A DNA stretch of 55,582 nt. Source: an uncultured Prevotella sp. (GTDB lineage Bacteria; Bacteroidota; Bacteroidia; Bacteroidales; Bacteroidaceae). The first letter of the stretch is position 1, and each line of letters begins with the position of its first letter. Positions 24,172-33,299 of this stretch are shown here, in pieces. The position numbers and the translations under genes are program-made. The stretch covers positions 1 to 55,582 of the forward strand of contig CAKQCV010000011.1 of assembly GCA_934217675.1 (NCBI GenBank). Reading direction: 5' to 3'. Below the pieces are notes generated by a model that saw nothing but the letters and a program-made list of their open reading frames with translations, ran no database searches and was not told the origin of the DNA.

Positions 24172-26637
24172 ATGGCAAAAAAGAAAACTACTCGTAAACC
24201 AAGTTTTGCAGAAACTATAGGATTGAACATATTGCAAAATGATATATTTAACTTTATTTTCGGTCTATTGCTTTTTGTGTTCTCTGTATGGCTATGTGTT
24301 GCATTTATTTCATATTTCAGTACCGCATCATCTGATCAAAGTTTAGTATTGGAGATGCGTTCTGGAGATATACTTAACTCTTCGCATGAGTTTCAGAATA
24401 TGTGTGGACCAATAGGTGCATTGTTGTCAGATTTCTTCATTGCCCAATGTTTCGGATATTCTGCATTCTTGGTACCTGCTTTTTTATGTGTTGTTGGCTT
24501 GAAAATGGTAAAGGCTTATAAGGTAAACTTGCTGAAAGTTTTCCTTTGCCTAAGTGTTATTATGATATGGACTTCAATGGTTTTTGCTAAGTTCCTTACT
24601 CCTTTTGTTGGTGGTGAGGTGTATAATCCTGGAGGAGGTCATGGAGAATATTGCAGCCAATGGCTGGAAAATGTTATTGGGGTTCCGGGATTAATAGCCT
24701 TACTCGTTATTGTTGCGATAATATTTCTTACATACATGAGTGCGGAAACTGTTAACGTTGTTAGAAAAGTCCTTAATCCTGTTAGTATGATAACTAATAA
24801 GGTTGGGTTCTATGTAACAAATAATGAAAATAATAATGGTGCAGACGGTCATACAATGTCAGAGATGGATGATAGTGAACAGCAGGAACAGGAGGCTTTG
24901 AAGTTTAAAGATACATCAAAACAAACGGTAGAATTTCCTGTCGGTGAGTCGCCTGTAATAGAGCTTACACCTAATGTGGAACCTTTAGTAGAGGAAGAGC
25001 ATGAAAAAAACTCAGTGACAATAAAACAACCGTCAGATCCAGGTCTTATTATAAAGGGCACAGGTAGAGATGATAAGGCTAATGGTGAGACTGTTGCATC
25101 AAATAATCCTCTTGATACGCCGATAAACCCTAAAGAGCCATGGCTAAATTACAAATATCCAACATTAAGCTTGTTGAAAAAATATGATGATGACGATGAG
25201 CCGTATATTGATATGAAAGAACAAACGGCAAATAAAAATCGTATTGTTGAAGTGTTGAATAGTTTTGGAGTACAAATAAAGACTATTTCAGCAACAGTTG
25301 GACCTACAATTACATTATATGAAATAACCCCTGCAGAGGGAGTGAAAATATCAAAAATTCGTAATTTGGAAGATGATATAGCATTGAGCTTGAAAGCTGT
25401 GGGTGTTAGAATTATCGCTCCTATACCTGGTAAGGGTACTATTGGTATAGAAGTGCCTAACGCAAAAGCAAATATCGTATCAATGGAGAGTATTCTAAAT
25501 TCTGAGAAATTCCAAAAATCAAATTATGAACTTCCTATAGCTCTTGGTAAAACGATTACCAATGAAGTTTTCATGGTTGATTTGGCAAAGATTCCTCATT
25601 TGCTTGTTGCTGGTGCAACAGGACAGGGTAAATCCGTTGGTCTTAATGCTATTATTACCTCTCTGCTTTATAAAAAACATCCAAACGAGTTAAAACTCGT
25701 CCTCATTGACCCAAAGAAAGTGGAGTTCAGTGTATATGCTTCTATTGCAAATCATTTCATGGCAAAGGTTCCGGATAATGACGAAGAACCGATTATCACT
25801 GATGTCACTAAAGTCGTTCGTACTCTCAATAGTTTATGTAAACTCATGGATACGCGTTATGATTTACTAAAACTTGCAGGAGCAAGAAACATAAAAGAAT
25901 ACAACAAGAAGTATCTCAATCATCAACTTAGACTTACGGATGGACATGAGTATATGCCTTATATTGTTGTTGTAATAGATGAGTTTGGTGACCTTATAAT
26001 GCAAGTAGGAAAAGAGGTCGAATTGCCTATAGCTCGTATTGCACAGTTGGCTCGTGCTGTTGGTATACATATGGTTATAGCTACACAGCGTCCAACGACA
26101 TCTATTATAACAGGTAACATAAAAGCTAATTTCCCTGGTAGAATGGCTTTTAAAGTTAGTTCAATGATTGATTCCAGAACAATACTTGATCGCCCTGGTG
26201 CCAATCAGCTTATTGGACGTGGAGATATGCTTTTCCTTAATGGTAATGAGCCTGTTCGTGTGCAGTGTGCTTTTGTGGATACTCCTGAAGTGGAACGTAT
26301 CAACAACTATATATCCTCGCAGCCTGGACCGATAGAGCCAATGGAATTGCCTGAACCTGCGACTGACGAATCAATGGATATTACAGGAGGCAATATTGAC
26401 AGTCGATCTCTTGATCCTTTGTTTGAAGAGGCAGCTCATGCTATAGTTGTAACTCAGCAAGGTTCTACTTCTATGATTCAGCGTAGATTTTCAATAGGGT
26501 ATAATCGTGCAGGTAGGCTTATGGATCAGCTTGAAAAAGCTGGTGTGGTTGGTGCAGCACAGGGAAGTAAGCCTCGTGAGGTTATGATTCAAGATGAAAA
26601 TAGTCTTGAAAATCTACTGATGGCTTTAAGAAAATGA
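24172..26637 (+). CDS. ftsK: DNA translocase FtsK/SpoIIIE, 821 aa
   Basis: A septal, membrane-anchored ATPase that pumps chromosome DNA during division. Four membrane helices lie within about residues 24-190. A Glu/Asp-rich linker follows, then the motor: alpha domain (VGPTITLYEITPAEGVKISKI), Walker A VAGATGQGKSVGLNA near residue 484, Walker B YIVVVIDEFGDLIM near 602, and a C-terminal gamma winged-helix (QRRFSIGYNRAGRLMDQLEKAGVVG) that reads KOPS sites. Complete. Confidence 0.97.
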   Translation: MAKKKTTRKPSFAETIGLNILQNDIFNFIFGLLLFVFSVWLCVAFISYFSTASSDQSLVLEMRSGDILNSSHEFQNMCGPIGALLSDFFIAQCFGYSAFLVPAFLCVVGLKMVKAYKVNLLKVFLCLSVIMIWTSMVFAKFLTPFVGGEVYNPGGGHGEYCSQWLENVIGVPGLIALLVIVAIIFLTYMSAETVNVVRKVLNPVSMITNKVGFYVTNNENNNGADGHTMSEMDDSEQQEQEALKFKDTSKQTVEFPVGESPVIELTPNVEPLVEEEHEKNSVTIKQPSDPGLIIKGTGRDDKANGETVASNNPLDTPINPKEPWLNYKYPTLSLLKKYDDDDEPYIDMKEQTANKNRIVEVLNSFGVQIKTISATVGPTITLYEITPAEGVKISKIRNLEDDIALSLKAVGVRIIAPIPGKGTIGIEVPNAKANIVSMESILNSEKFQKSNYELPIALGKTITNEVFMVDLAKIPHLLVAGATGQGKSVGLNAIITSLLYKKHPNELKLVLIDPKKVEFSVYASIANHFMAKVPDNDEEPIITDVTKVVRTLNSLCKLMDTRYDLLKLAGARNIKEYNKKYLNHQLRLTDGHEYMPYIVVVIDEFGDLIMQVGKEVELPIARIAQLARAVGIHMVIATQRPTTSIITGNIKANFPGRMAFKVSSMIDSRTILDRPGANQLIGRGDMLFLNGNEPVRVQCAFVDTPEVERINNYISSQPGPIEPMELPEPATDESMDITGGNIDSRSLDPLFEEAAHAIVVTQQGSTSMIQRRFSIGYNRAGRLMDQLEKAGVVGAAQGSKPREVMIQDENSLENLLMALRK

Positions 26638-26692
26638 TTTTTAATATAGTTTTTTTGTATTTCTGATATAGATAATGTAATAATTATTTGTT

Positions 26693-27289
26693 ATGAAAAA
26701 AATTTTATTATTGATTACACTTGTGCTTACAGTTAGCACAGCTGGTTTCGCACAGACTGCAAAGCAGATTCTTGACCGCACTGCAGCAGTGCTTAGTGCA
26801 AAAGGCGGGGCAAAAGCAACATTTAAAATGACTGGTAGATATGGTAATACAAATGGAAGTATTGCTGTTAAAGGTAATAAGTTTAATGCATATACTCCAT
26901 TTTCTATCGTGTGGTATGATGGAAAGACACAATGGACATATATGAAGAAAAGCCAGGAAGTAAATGTAAGTAATCCGACAGAAGCTCAACAACAGTCTGT
27001 AAATCCTTATAAGTTTATATACATATACAAGAATGGTTATAAACTTAGTTCTAAGTCGTCTGTAAATGGTTGGCAGGTGCATCTTATGGCGCAAAATAAA
27101 TCTCGTTCAATAAAAGAAATGTATATATCTGTAGACCGTAACTATAAGCTTAAACAGGTAAAGATGCGTCAAGCAAATGGATGGACAACAATCAACGTTA
27201 CATCATTTAAAACTGCAAACATCTCTGATTCACAGTTCCGTTTCAATAGTAAGGAATATCCTAATGCTGAGGTTATAGATTTAAGATGA
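26693..27289 (+). CDS. LolA-like outer-membrane lipoprotein carrier, 198 aa
   Basis: Signal peptide MKKILLLITLVLTVSTAGFAQ, then a LolA-type half-barrel: AKQILDRTAAVLSAKGGAKATFKM, GKTQWTYMKKSQEVNVSNP, MYISVDRNYKLKQVKMRQANG. It would ferry lipoproteins across the periplasm. Divergent from proteobacterial LolA, as usual for the phylum, so some reserve is needed. It lies 55 bases after ftsK and may be cotranscribed. Confidence 0.83.
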   Translation: MKKILLLITLVLTVSTAGFAQTAKQILDRTAAVLSAKGGAKATFKMTGRYGNTNGSIAVKGNKFNAYTPFSIVWYDGKTQWTYMKKSQEVNVSNPTEAQQQSVNPYKFIYIYKNGYKLSSKSSVNGWQVHLMAQNKSRSIKEMYISVDRNYKLKQVKMRQANGWTTINVTSFKTANISDSQFRFNSKEYPNAEVIDLR

Positions 27290-27333
27290 TATATATATAA
27301 TAGACCAAACCTTTAAGTGACAAAATAACACCT

Positions 27334-28827
27334 ATGAACAAATACCAAATTTACCGACAGTTGCGACAGCATGTTGCCTTGGCAGAGAAACGTAGCGTTC
27401 TTTATGAATCAAATAAAATAGCAAAAGTTTTGATAATGTTAGGTCTCTCAATGGTTGTTATATACCTAATGTTTATTGCTGTTATTTTGTCATTGATAGC
27501 AAATAGCTCAAGAGATTACACCCCAGGTCAGTTCTTCTTCAGCTTGATACCGTTAATTCTAATTGTTGATATATTTTTCCGTACATTTGCACAACGCACT
27601 CCGGCACAAATGGTAAAACCTTATTTGTTGCTGCCTTTGCGTAAATATGACTGTGTTGATTCTTTTCTTGTCTCAAGCATTGTCACTCCAAACAATCTGA
27701 TATGGATGTTTCTTACGGTGCCATTTGTCATTATGTCAGTATATTTCAACTTTGGTTTTTTCCCTTCTATAGCTTTTTTGATAAATGTACAGTTAATTTT
27801 AATATTAAATAGCCTTTTCTATATACTATGCCGCACGCTTTTTTATAGTAATCCTTTGTGGATATTTTTGCCGTTAGCAGTATATGGTATGATGTTTTTG
27901 CCTTTTTGCTGGGGACTTAACTATTTCATAAATTTTTATGGAAGTTTAGGCTCAATGACTTTGCAGCTTAATCCTGCATTATTTTGTGGTATCTTGTTTA
28001 TGCTTATTCTAATATTTTGCATAAATCGCATTGTACAATATAAAAACATCAGCTTGGAAATTCAGAAAGACAAAGACTTACAGTTGAAGAAAATATCTTC
28101 ATTTTCATTCTTTGATAGATTTTGTCAGACTGGAGAGTATTTGAAGTTAGAGATAAAATGTATGCTGCGAAATAAAAATACAAGGCAGACATTTAAATTT
28201 TCCATTATATTTATTGTAGCTATAAGTTTGCTTATTTCTTTTACTGATTTGTATGATGATAGTTTTTCTAACAAATTTTGGGCAGTATATCCATTTACCT
28301 TACTCAGCGTCAATCTTATTAGGATAATGTGTCCGGAAGGAAATTATATAGAGTGTCTTTTTATTCACAAAGAAAATATTCGGAGCTTACTTGAAGCTAA
28401 ATATTATTTTTATTCAGCAATGCTCCTTTTGCCATTGGTTTTGATGATACCAACTATTTTTTCAGGCAAATACTCTTTATTGTTTCTATTGTCAATGATG
28501 GCATTCACAGTAGGTCCTATGTTTTGCGTTATAATGCAACTTGCCGTAATAAACAAAGTTACAATGCCTCTTAACACAAAACTCACACGAAAGAATGGTA
28601 TGGAAACAAACTATATTCAAATTATTGTGGAAATGATAGCTTTATTCTTGCCTGTCGTAGTATTAACTCTATTTGAATTCCTTTTCAGTGATACTTTGGC
28701 GTATGTATTAATATTGATTATAGGACTTCTTTTCATTGCTTTTCATAAAATATGGATTGCAAACATATATAAACGCATGACAAAGTGCAAGTATGAAAAC
28801 CTTGAAGGATTTATTACATCAAGATAG
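27334..28827 (+). CDS. DUF5687 membrane protein (ABC-2-type permease-like), 497 aa
   Basis: A polytopic protein with about ten hydrophobic segments in two halves around a soluble middle (residues about 225-290), like an ABC-2 exporter permease. Opening and middle match the Bacteroidota DUF5687 family. Such genes usually sit beside an ABC ATPase gene, but none is found here: the next gene upstream is LolA-like, and downstream come secreted proteins. Substrate unknown. Confidence 0.75.
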   Translation: MNKYQIYRQLRQHVALAEKRSVLYESNKIAKVLIMLGLSMVVIYLMFIAVILSLIANSSRDYTPGQFFFSLIPLILIVDIFFRTFAQRTPAQMVKPYLLLPLRKYDCVDSFLVSSIVTPNNLIWMFLTVPFVIMSVYFNFGFFPSIAFLINVQLILILNSLFYILCRTLFYSNPLWIFLPLAVYGMMFLPFCWGLNYFINFYGSLGSMTLQLNPALFCGILFMLILIFCINRIVQYKNISLEIQKDKDLQLKKISSFSFFDRFCQTGEYLKLEIKCMLRNKNTRQTFKFSIIFIVAISLLISFTDLYDDSFSNKFWAVYPFTLLSVNLIRIMCPEGNYIECLFIHKENIRSLLEAKYYFYSAMLLLPLVLMIPTIFSGKYSLLFLLSMMAFTVGPMFCVIMQLAVINKVTMPLNTKLTRKNGMETNYIQIIVEMIALFLPVVVLTLFEFLFSDTLAYVLILIIGLLFIAFHKIWIANIYKRMTKCKYENLEGFITSR

Positions 28828-28901
28828 TGTGGCATTACACTTATGTAAACGTTTGCATGAATTATTTTGTATTAAAATAGCAGAGTGTTATAAATATGAT
28901 G

Positions 28902-28909
28902 TAATTTTG
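28902..28909 (+). promoter_or_regulatory. Candidate -7 element before the secreted-protein genes
   Basis: TAATTTTG matches TAnnTTTG, 79 bases before ATG 28988. No -33 TTTG at the right distance. Confidence 0.3.
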
Positions 28910-28987
28910 TTCTGAAAATAGTAAATCTTTATGCAGGCATGTTTTTATACCTGGTATTAAAAAACTAATCTTTAACAAAATCGAAAA

Positions 28988-29431
28988 ATGAAAAAGAAAA
29001 TTATTATGGTTGCATTATTTGCATTTGCCTTGTTTGCTACGGCAAGTGCAAGTATCGTGCAGACTTTGACCATTAATGGTGAAAAAGTTGAGAAGGTAGT
29101 TTCTCGGTTGACTTTTGATGGCGACAATGTTGTCTTATTGCTTGATGATACTGAAGTATCATACCCTATGAATGATGTTGAAATTGCTTTTTCTACAACA
29201 ACAGGTATTAATGGTATTTCGACATTTAGAATTAATGGACTGGTAGATGATGTGTTGAATATTTCTGGGCTCACCAAAGATACTGTTATAGCAATATATG
29301 ACACAACAGGTAAAAAACTCGTTTCAGCCAAGGCTGATGGGGATGCAATGCATGTTGCACTTCGGGGATTTTCTTCAGGAGTATATATAATGAAAGTTGG
29401 TAATAGCGTTGTAAAATTTATTAAAAGATAA
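28988..29431 (+). CDS. Small secreted protein with T9SS type A-like C-terminal tail, 147 aa
   Basis: Signal peptide MKKKIIMVALFAFALFATASA is followed by a short strand-rich part (RLTFDGDNVVLLLDDTEVSYPMNDVEIAFS). The C-terminal about 65 residues (INGLVDDVLNISGLTKDTVIAIYDTTGKKL, HVALRGFSSGVYIMKVGNSVVKFIKR) look like a type IX sorting tail with GVYIMKV and a terminal Lys-Arg. It is essentially a tail with almost no cargo. A similar DDTEVSYPMNDVE-type module seems to occur near residues 205-260 of the next protein (SNDVKYYNTENIKSVDI). Located 13 bases before the pectate lyase gene. Confidence 0.7.
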   Translation: MKKKIIMVALFAFALFATASASIVQTLTINGEKVEKVVSRLTFDGDNVVLLLDDTEVSYPMNDVEIAFSTTTGINGISTFRINGLVDDVLNISGLTKDTVIAIYDTTGKKLVSAKADGDAMHVALRGFSSGVYIMKVGNSVVKFIKR

Positions 29432-29444
29432 TCTATAGTACGAT

Positions 29445-32222
29445 ATGAAAAAAAATAGTTTAATACTTATATTATTCTGTATTATTGCCAGTGTAGCTTG
29501 TGCTCAGAAGAAATGGGATTTTACAACTTTTATGCAGAAAGACAAAGAACTTTGTTCCAATGATTCAAAATGGATCCTTGGAACAGACCGCTATTGTTAC
29601 ACATCCCAGCTCTCCAATGAAGCTTTGATGGCTAATGGAACAGAACTTACATATACAAAAGGTCTGAAATTTACTGCTGCTGCACCAACGGATGCTACCG
29701 AAGGAAAAGCTAAGATACGCATAAACTACGGAAAGAATCAACTTGAACTTAACGGTTCAAAAATTTCGCTCATTATTACTGGTCTTAAATCTGGACAGAA
29801 GGTTACTGTCTGTTGTATGACAGGTAAAAGTGGAAATGCTCGAGGACTTGATGTAACTAACTTAACTCCTGTATCAGGCTCATTTAATTCTACGTCAACC
29901 GAACGACAGGTAAATATTGGTACTGTCGCAACAGATGGTGACGTTACACTTACTACAACAGCAGGTATGCTTTTATATTCAATAGAAGTGAGTAATGAAG
30001 GAGGGTCTGAACCCACTAACCCCACAACAGGAAGCGATGTGGCGATGGATTTGAATAAGAATCAGATGAGGCTTACACTGAATAGCAATGATGTAAAATA
30101 TTATAATACTGAAAATATAAAGTCTGTAGATATTCTTGATGGTAATATAACAATTAATTCCGTTAACAATAATATTGCCGATGAGTATAAAGGCAATGTT
30201 AGCCGTATTGCATTTGCAAAAGCTAACAATACTGGTGGAAGTGGCGATATAGTTAATCCAGAAGGAGCTGTTAAAGTTGTAGAAGCAAAAGGATGGTTAG
30301 AGTCCATATATGCAAAATGGGAGCCTTTTAAAGGTGCAGAATCATATAATGTATATTGTAATGACAAACTTATAGATAAACAGCTTATACGTTTATATCC
30401 TTCATATGTACGCGCTGATGTTGTTGGACTTGCAAAAGGAACATATACGATGAAAATAGTTCCCGTAGATGCAAACGGAAAAGAAATAACAGATGCAGCA
30501 AACACCGTAACAGGTCTTTCTGTTGATAATTACAATAGATATGGCTTTGCTCATTTCAAGAGCAAGGATAATGGAGTAGGGGCATACAACAACGATGGTA
30601 CACTAAAGACTGGAGCAAAAGTTTTTTATGTAACAGCAAAGACTGCAAAAACAATATCTACAGATGTTAAAGGTGTTGGAAAATGCACTGGTATTCAGGC
30701 AATCCTTGATGCATACCAAAAGGGGCAAGATACCACTCCTATAGCATTCCGCATCATTGGATTGGTTAAGAGGTCGGATCTTGACAAAGTTTCAAGTTCA
30801 GAGGAAGGATTACAGATAAAAGGGAAAAACTCTTATAGCATGATGAATATCACTATAGAGGGTATTGGTGATGATGCAACCGTACACAGTTTTGGCTTCA
30901 TCTGCAGAAATGCATCTAATGTGGAGTTCAGAAATTTTGCAATTATGCGCTGTATGGACGATTGTATTTCTCTTGATACGGATAATTCTATGATTTGGAT
31001 TCATAACATGGATTTCTTCTATGGACCAAATGGCGGAGGAGATCATGCTAAGGGTGATGGTACTGTAGACCTTAAAAATGACTCACAATATCTGACAATT
31101 TCATATAATCGCTTTTGGGACACAGGTAAAAGTTCTCTTTGCGGAATGAAGAGTGAAACACAACCTAATTATATCACTTATCAGCATAACTGGTTTGATC
31201 ATTGTGATTCACGTTGTCCTCGTATTCGCACAATGAGTGTGCATGTTTGGAACAACTATTTCGATGGTGTGGCTAAGTATGGAGTTGGAGTGACAACAGG
31301 TTCAAGTGCATTTGTAGAGAATAATTATTTCCGTAATACTAATCGTCCTATGATGAGTTCAGGACAGGGAACAGATGCTAAAGGTGATGGAACATTCTCT
31401 GGTGAGAAAGGTGGAATAATTAAGTCCTATGGAAATATTTTTGCAGAGAAGAGCAGCAATTTCAGCTATATAACTTGGCAGCAAAATAATAAAAGCTTTG
31501 ATGCATATGAAGCTTCTTCACGAGACGAGCAAATTCCTGCCACAGTAATAACTCTTGATGGTGGAACCAATTATGATAACTTCGACACCAATTCTTCGCT
31601 TATGTATGCTTATGATATAGATAATGCTGAAGATGTTCCAGCTAATGTTACAGGCTTTTATGGAGCAGGACGTATAAATCACGGTGACTTTACATGGGAT
31701 TTCACTGGTAAAGATCATGATTATGCGTATGATTCTGCACTTGGTACTGCACTTGACAATTATAAATCTTCTCTTGTAAAAATATATGGTGAAGAGGGCA
31801 AATCATCAGAAACAGGTGGAGAAACAGGTGGAGAAACAGGTGGTGGTTCCGAAACTGGAGGAGCTACAACACCAATGGAAGGTGCTGTGCTTTGTACTTT
31901 TGAAGATAAAAAGCCTTCAAGCAGTATCTTTACTGTTACTGGCAATTATTCAACCTCTAAAGGTTCAGCAACAATAAATGGTAAAACATATAAAACATGT
32001 GTTAAGATGGAATCATCAACATCCATTGATTTTGCTATTGCTAAAACATGTAAGATGACAGTTTTCTTTGGTGATACCGAGACTGCATCGCTCAAACTTA
32101 ATGGAACGAAGAAAAGTGCATCAGGCAGTACTTATACAGAGACTCTTGTACAAGGAGCATATAAAATTACAAAGGCTAATTCTGTAAATATATATGGAAT
32201 AATGCTTGAACCGATAGAATAG
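29445..32222 (+). CDS. Secreted modular pectate lyase, PL1 family, 925 aa
   Basis: Signal peptide (residues 1-20, ending SVACAQ). An N-terminal beta-sandwich module (WDFTTFMQKDKE to SIEVSNEG, about 22-188) may bind carbohydrate. A strand-rich segment (about 205-260) and a fibronectin-like segment (about 285-350) follow. The PL1 right-handed helix covers about 365-770: Ca-binding-type MDDCISLDTDN, DLKNDSQYLTISYNRFWDTGKSSLCG near 540, and the catalytic Arg block SRCPRIR near 590. Next come a Glu-Thr-Gly-Gly linker near 788-806 and a C-terminal beta module. No clear T9SS tail of its own. It cleaves homogalacturonan by elimination. A terminator follows at 32253-32292. Confidence 0.9.
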   Translation: MKKNSLILILFCIIASVACAQKKWDFTTFMQKDKELCSNDSKWILGTDRYCYTSQLSNEALMANGTELTYTKGLKFTAAAPTDATEGKAKIRINYGKNQLELNGSKISLIITGLKSGQKVTVCCMTGKSGNARGLDVTNLTPVSGSFNSTSTERQVNIGTVATDGDVTLTTTAGMLLYSIEVSNEGGSEPTNPTTGSDVAMDLNKNQMRLTLNSNDVKYYNTENIKSVDILDGNITINSVNNNIADEYKGNVSRIAFAKANNTGGSGDIVNPEGAVKVVEAKGWLESIYAKWEPFKGAESYNVYCNDKLIDKQLIRLYPSYVRADVVGLAKGTYTMKIVPVDANGKEITDAANTVTGLSVDNYNRYGFAHFKSKDNGVGAYNNDGTLKTGAKVFYVTAKTAKTISTDVKGVGKCTGIQAILDAYQKGQDTTPIAFRIIGLVKRSDLDKVSSSEEGLQIKGKNSYSMMNITIEGIGDDATVHSFGFICRNASNVEFRNFAIMRCMDDCISLDTDNSMIWIHNMDFFYGPNGGGDHAKGDGTVDLKNDSQYLTISYNRFWDTGKSSLCGMKSETQPNYITYQHNWFDHCDSRCPRIRTMSVHVWNNYFDGVAKYGVGVTTGSSAFVENNYFRNTNRPMMSSGQGTDAKGDGTFSGEKGGIIKSYGNIFAEKSSNFSYITWQQNNKSFDAYEASSRDEQIPATVITLDGGTNYDNFDTNSSLMYAYDIDNAEDVPANVTGFYGAGRINHGDFTWDFTGKDHDYAYDSALGTALDNYKSSLVKIYGEEGKSSETGGETGGETGGGSETGGATTPMEGAVLCTFEDKKPSSSIFTVTGNYSTSKGSATINGKTYKTCVKMESSTSIDFAIAKTCKMTVFFGDTETASLKLNGTKKSASGSTYTETLVQGAYKITKANSVNIYGIMLEPIE
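31809..31844. repeat. Three 12-base tandem units encoding the ETGG linker
   Basis: Two perfect GAAACAGGTGGA units at 31809-31832 and a third with one change encode the repeated Glu-Thr-Gly-Gly linker of the pectate lyase. Confidence 0.85.
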
Positions 32223-32252
32223 GTATTCATTCTTTCTTAAAAAATATTTATG

Positions 32253-32292
32253 CAGCTTTTGCCAAACATATTATTGGCAAAAGCTGTTTTTT
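32253..32292 (+). terminator. Rho-independent terminator after the pectate lyase
   Basis: A perfect 13-bp stem, CAGCTTTTGCCAA (32253-32265) with TTGGCAAAAGCTG (32274-32286), has an 8-base loop and is followed by six T. Confidence 0.88.
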
Positions 32293-32313
32293 GTGAAATC
32301 CCCAAAATTAAGT

Positions 32314-32345
32314 ATTGTCCTTTATGCATTTTATTGATAACTTTG
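32314..32345 (+). promoter_or_regulatory. Promoter for the chelatase-TonB receptor pair
   Basis: ATTG at 32314-32317, 20 bases and TAACTTTG at 32338-32345. The ATG at 32386 follows 41 bases later. No iron-box-like palindrome is obvious. Confidence 0.6.
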
Positions 32346-32385
32346 CACCCAAATAATGTTTGTATAAAGAATAATTCTTGATAAT

Positions 32386-33231
32386 ATGAATTTTAAAAGA
32401 TTTACTATAGTCCTTATTTTGGCATTTTATGCTGTTCTTACATGGTCTCAGACTTCAAAAACAGGTATTCTTCTTGTACACTATGGTACAGCAAATGATA
32501 GCAGTCGTAGCTTGACTATTGATAAACTCAACAAACTCGTTTCCGATAAGTTTAATGATTGTGATGTGGTTGAAGCTTATGCTGCTTCTGCAGTAATTAA
32601 AACTCTTGCAAAACGTGGCATATATAAGCTTAGTATTCCTCAAGCACTTGATTCTCTGAGAAATCATGGTTGTACACATCTTGTTGTGCAAAGCACTATG
32701 TTGCTTGACGGAGTTATGACCGACATGTTAGAGAAAAATATAGATAATGTAAGAAAGAACTTTAAAAAGATTTCATTAGGAAAGCCTTTACTCTATTCGG
32801 TAGCAGATTGTCGCAACTTGATTACAATGATAAATGAGAATCTTCTTGCTGACAAGTCTTTGAATGTTAAAAATGCACAGGTGGTATTAGTTGGTCACGG
32901 TAGTGATAGTCCTGCTAATGCAATATACAGTCAGATAGATTATCTATTGAAGGATGAGGGCAAGTCCCAATGGCATGTAGGAACAATCGAAGGATACCCC
33001 ACAATATCTTGCGTAGAACGCCAGGTTAAGATGCAAAAAAGCAAAAGCATAATACTTGTTCCTTTGCTCTATATAGCAGGAAATCATCAGAAAGAAGATA
33101 TTAATGGTGTATGGCGCAAGCAATTTGAAAAAGAAGGATACAAAGTAAATGTCGTTTCAAAGGGACTTGGTGAGATGAAGGAGATTCAACGCATGATTCT
33201 TGATAAACTTTCAGCACTTGTAGGTGAATAG
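32386..33231 (+). CDS. Periplasmic CbiK-family sirohydrochlorin chelatase-like protein, 281 aa
   Basis: The signal peptide (RFTIVLILAFYAVLTWSQ) puts it in the periplasm, unlike biosynthetic chelatases. The CbiK fold has the metal-site residues VLVGHGSD (His), GTIEGYP (Glu) and YIAGNHQKEDI (His), with KTGILLVHYGTAN at the start. No other cobalamin or haem synthesis gene is near. It lies 68 bases before a haem-type TonB receptor and shares a promoter, so a haem or corrinoid handling role (metal insertion, removal or binding) is more likely than cofactor synthesis. The direction of the reaction is inference. Confidence 0.85.
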   Translation: MNFKRFTIVLILAFYAVLTWSQTSKTGILLVHYGTANDSSRSLTIDKLNKLVSDKFNDCDVVEAYAASAVIKTLAKRGIYKLSIPQALDSLRNHGCTHLVVQSTMLLDGVMTDMLEKNIDNVRKNFKKISLGKPLLYSVADCRNLITMINENLLADKSLNVKNAQVVLVGHGSDSPANAIYSQIDYLLKDEGKSQWHVGTIEGYPTISCVERQVKMQKSKSIILVPLLYIAGNHQKEDINGVWRKQFEKEGYKVNVVSKGLGEMKEIQRMILDKLSALVGE

Positions 33232-33299
33232 AATACTATTATAAATATAAAATTTAAGCTCAAAAATAGAAATATATACAAGACAAACTTAATAATAAT

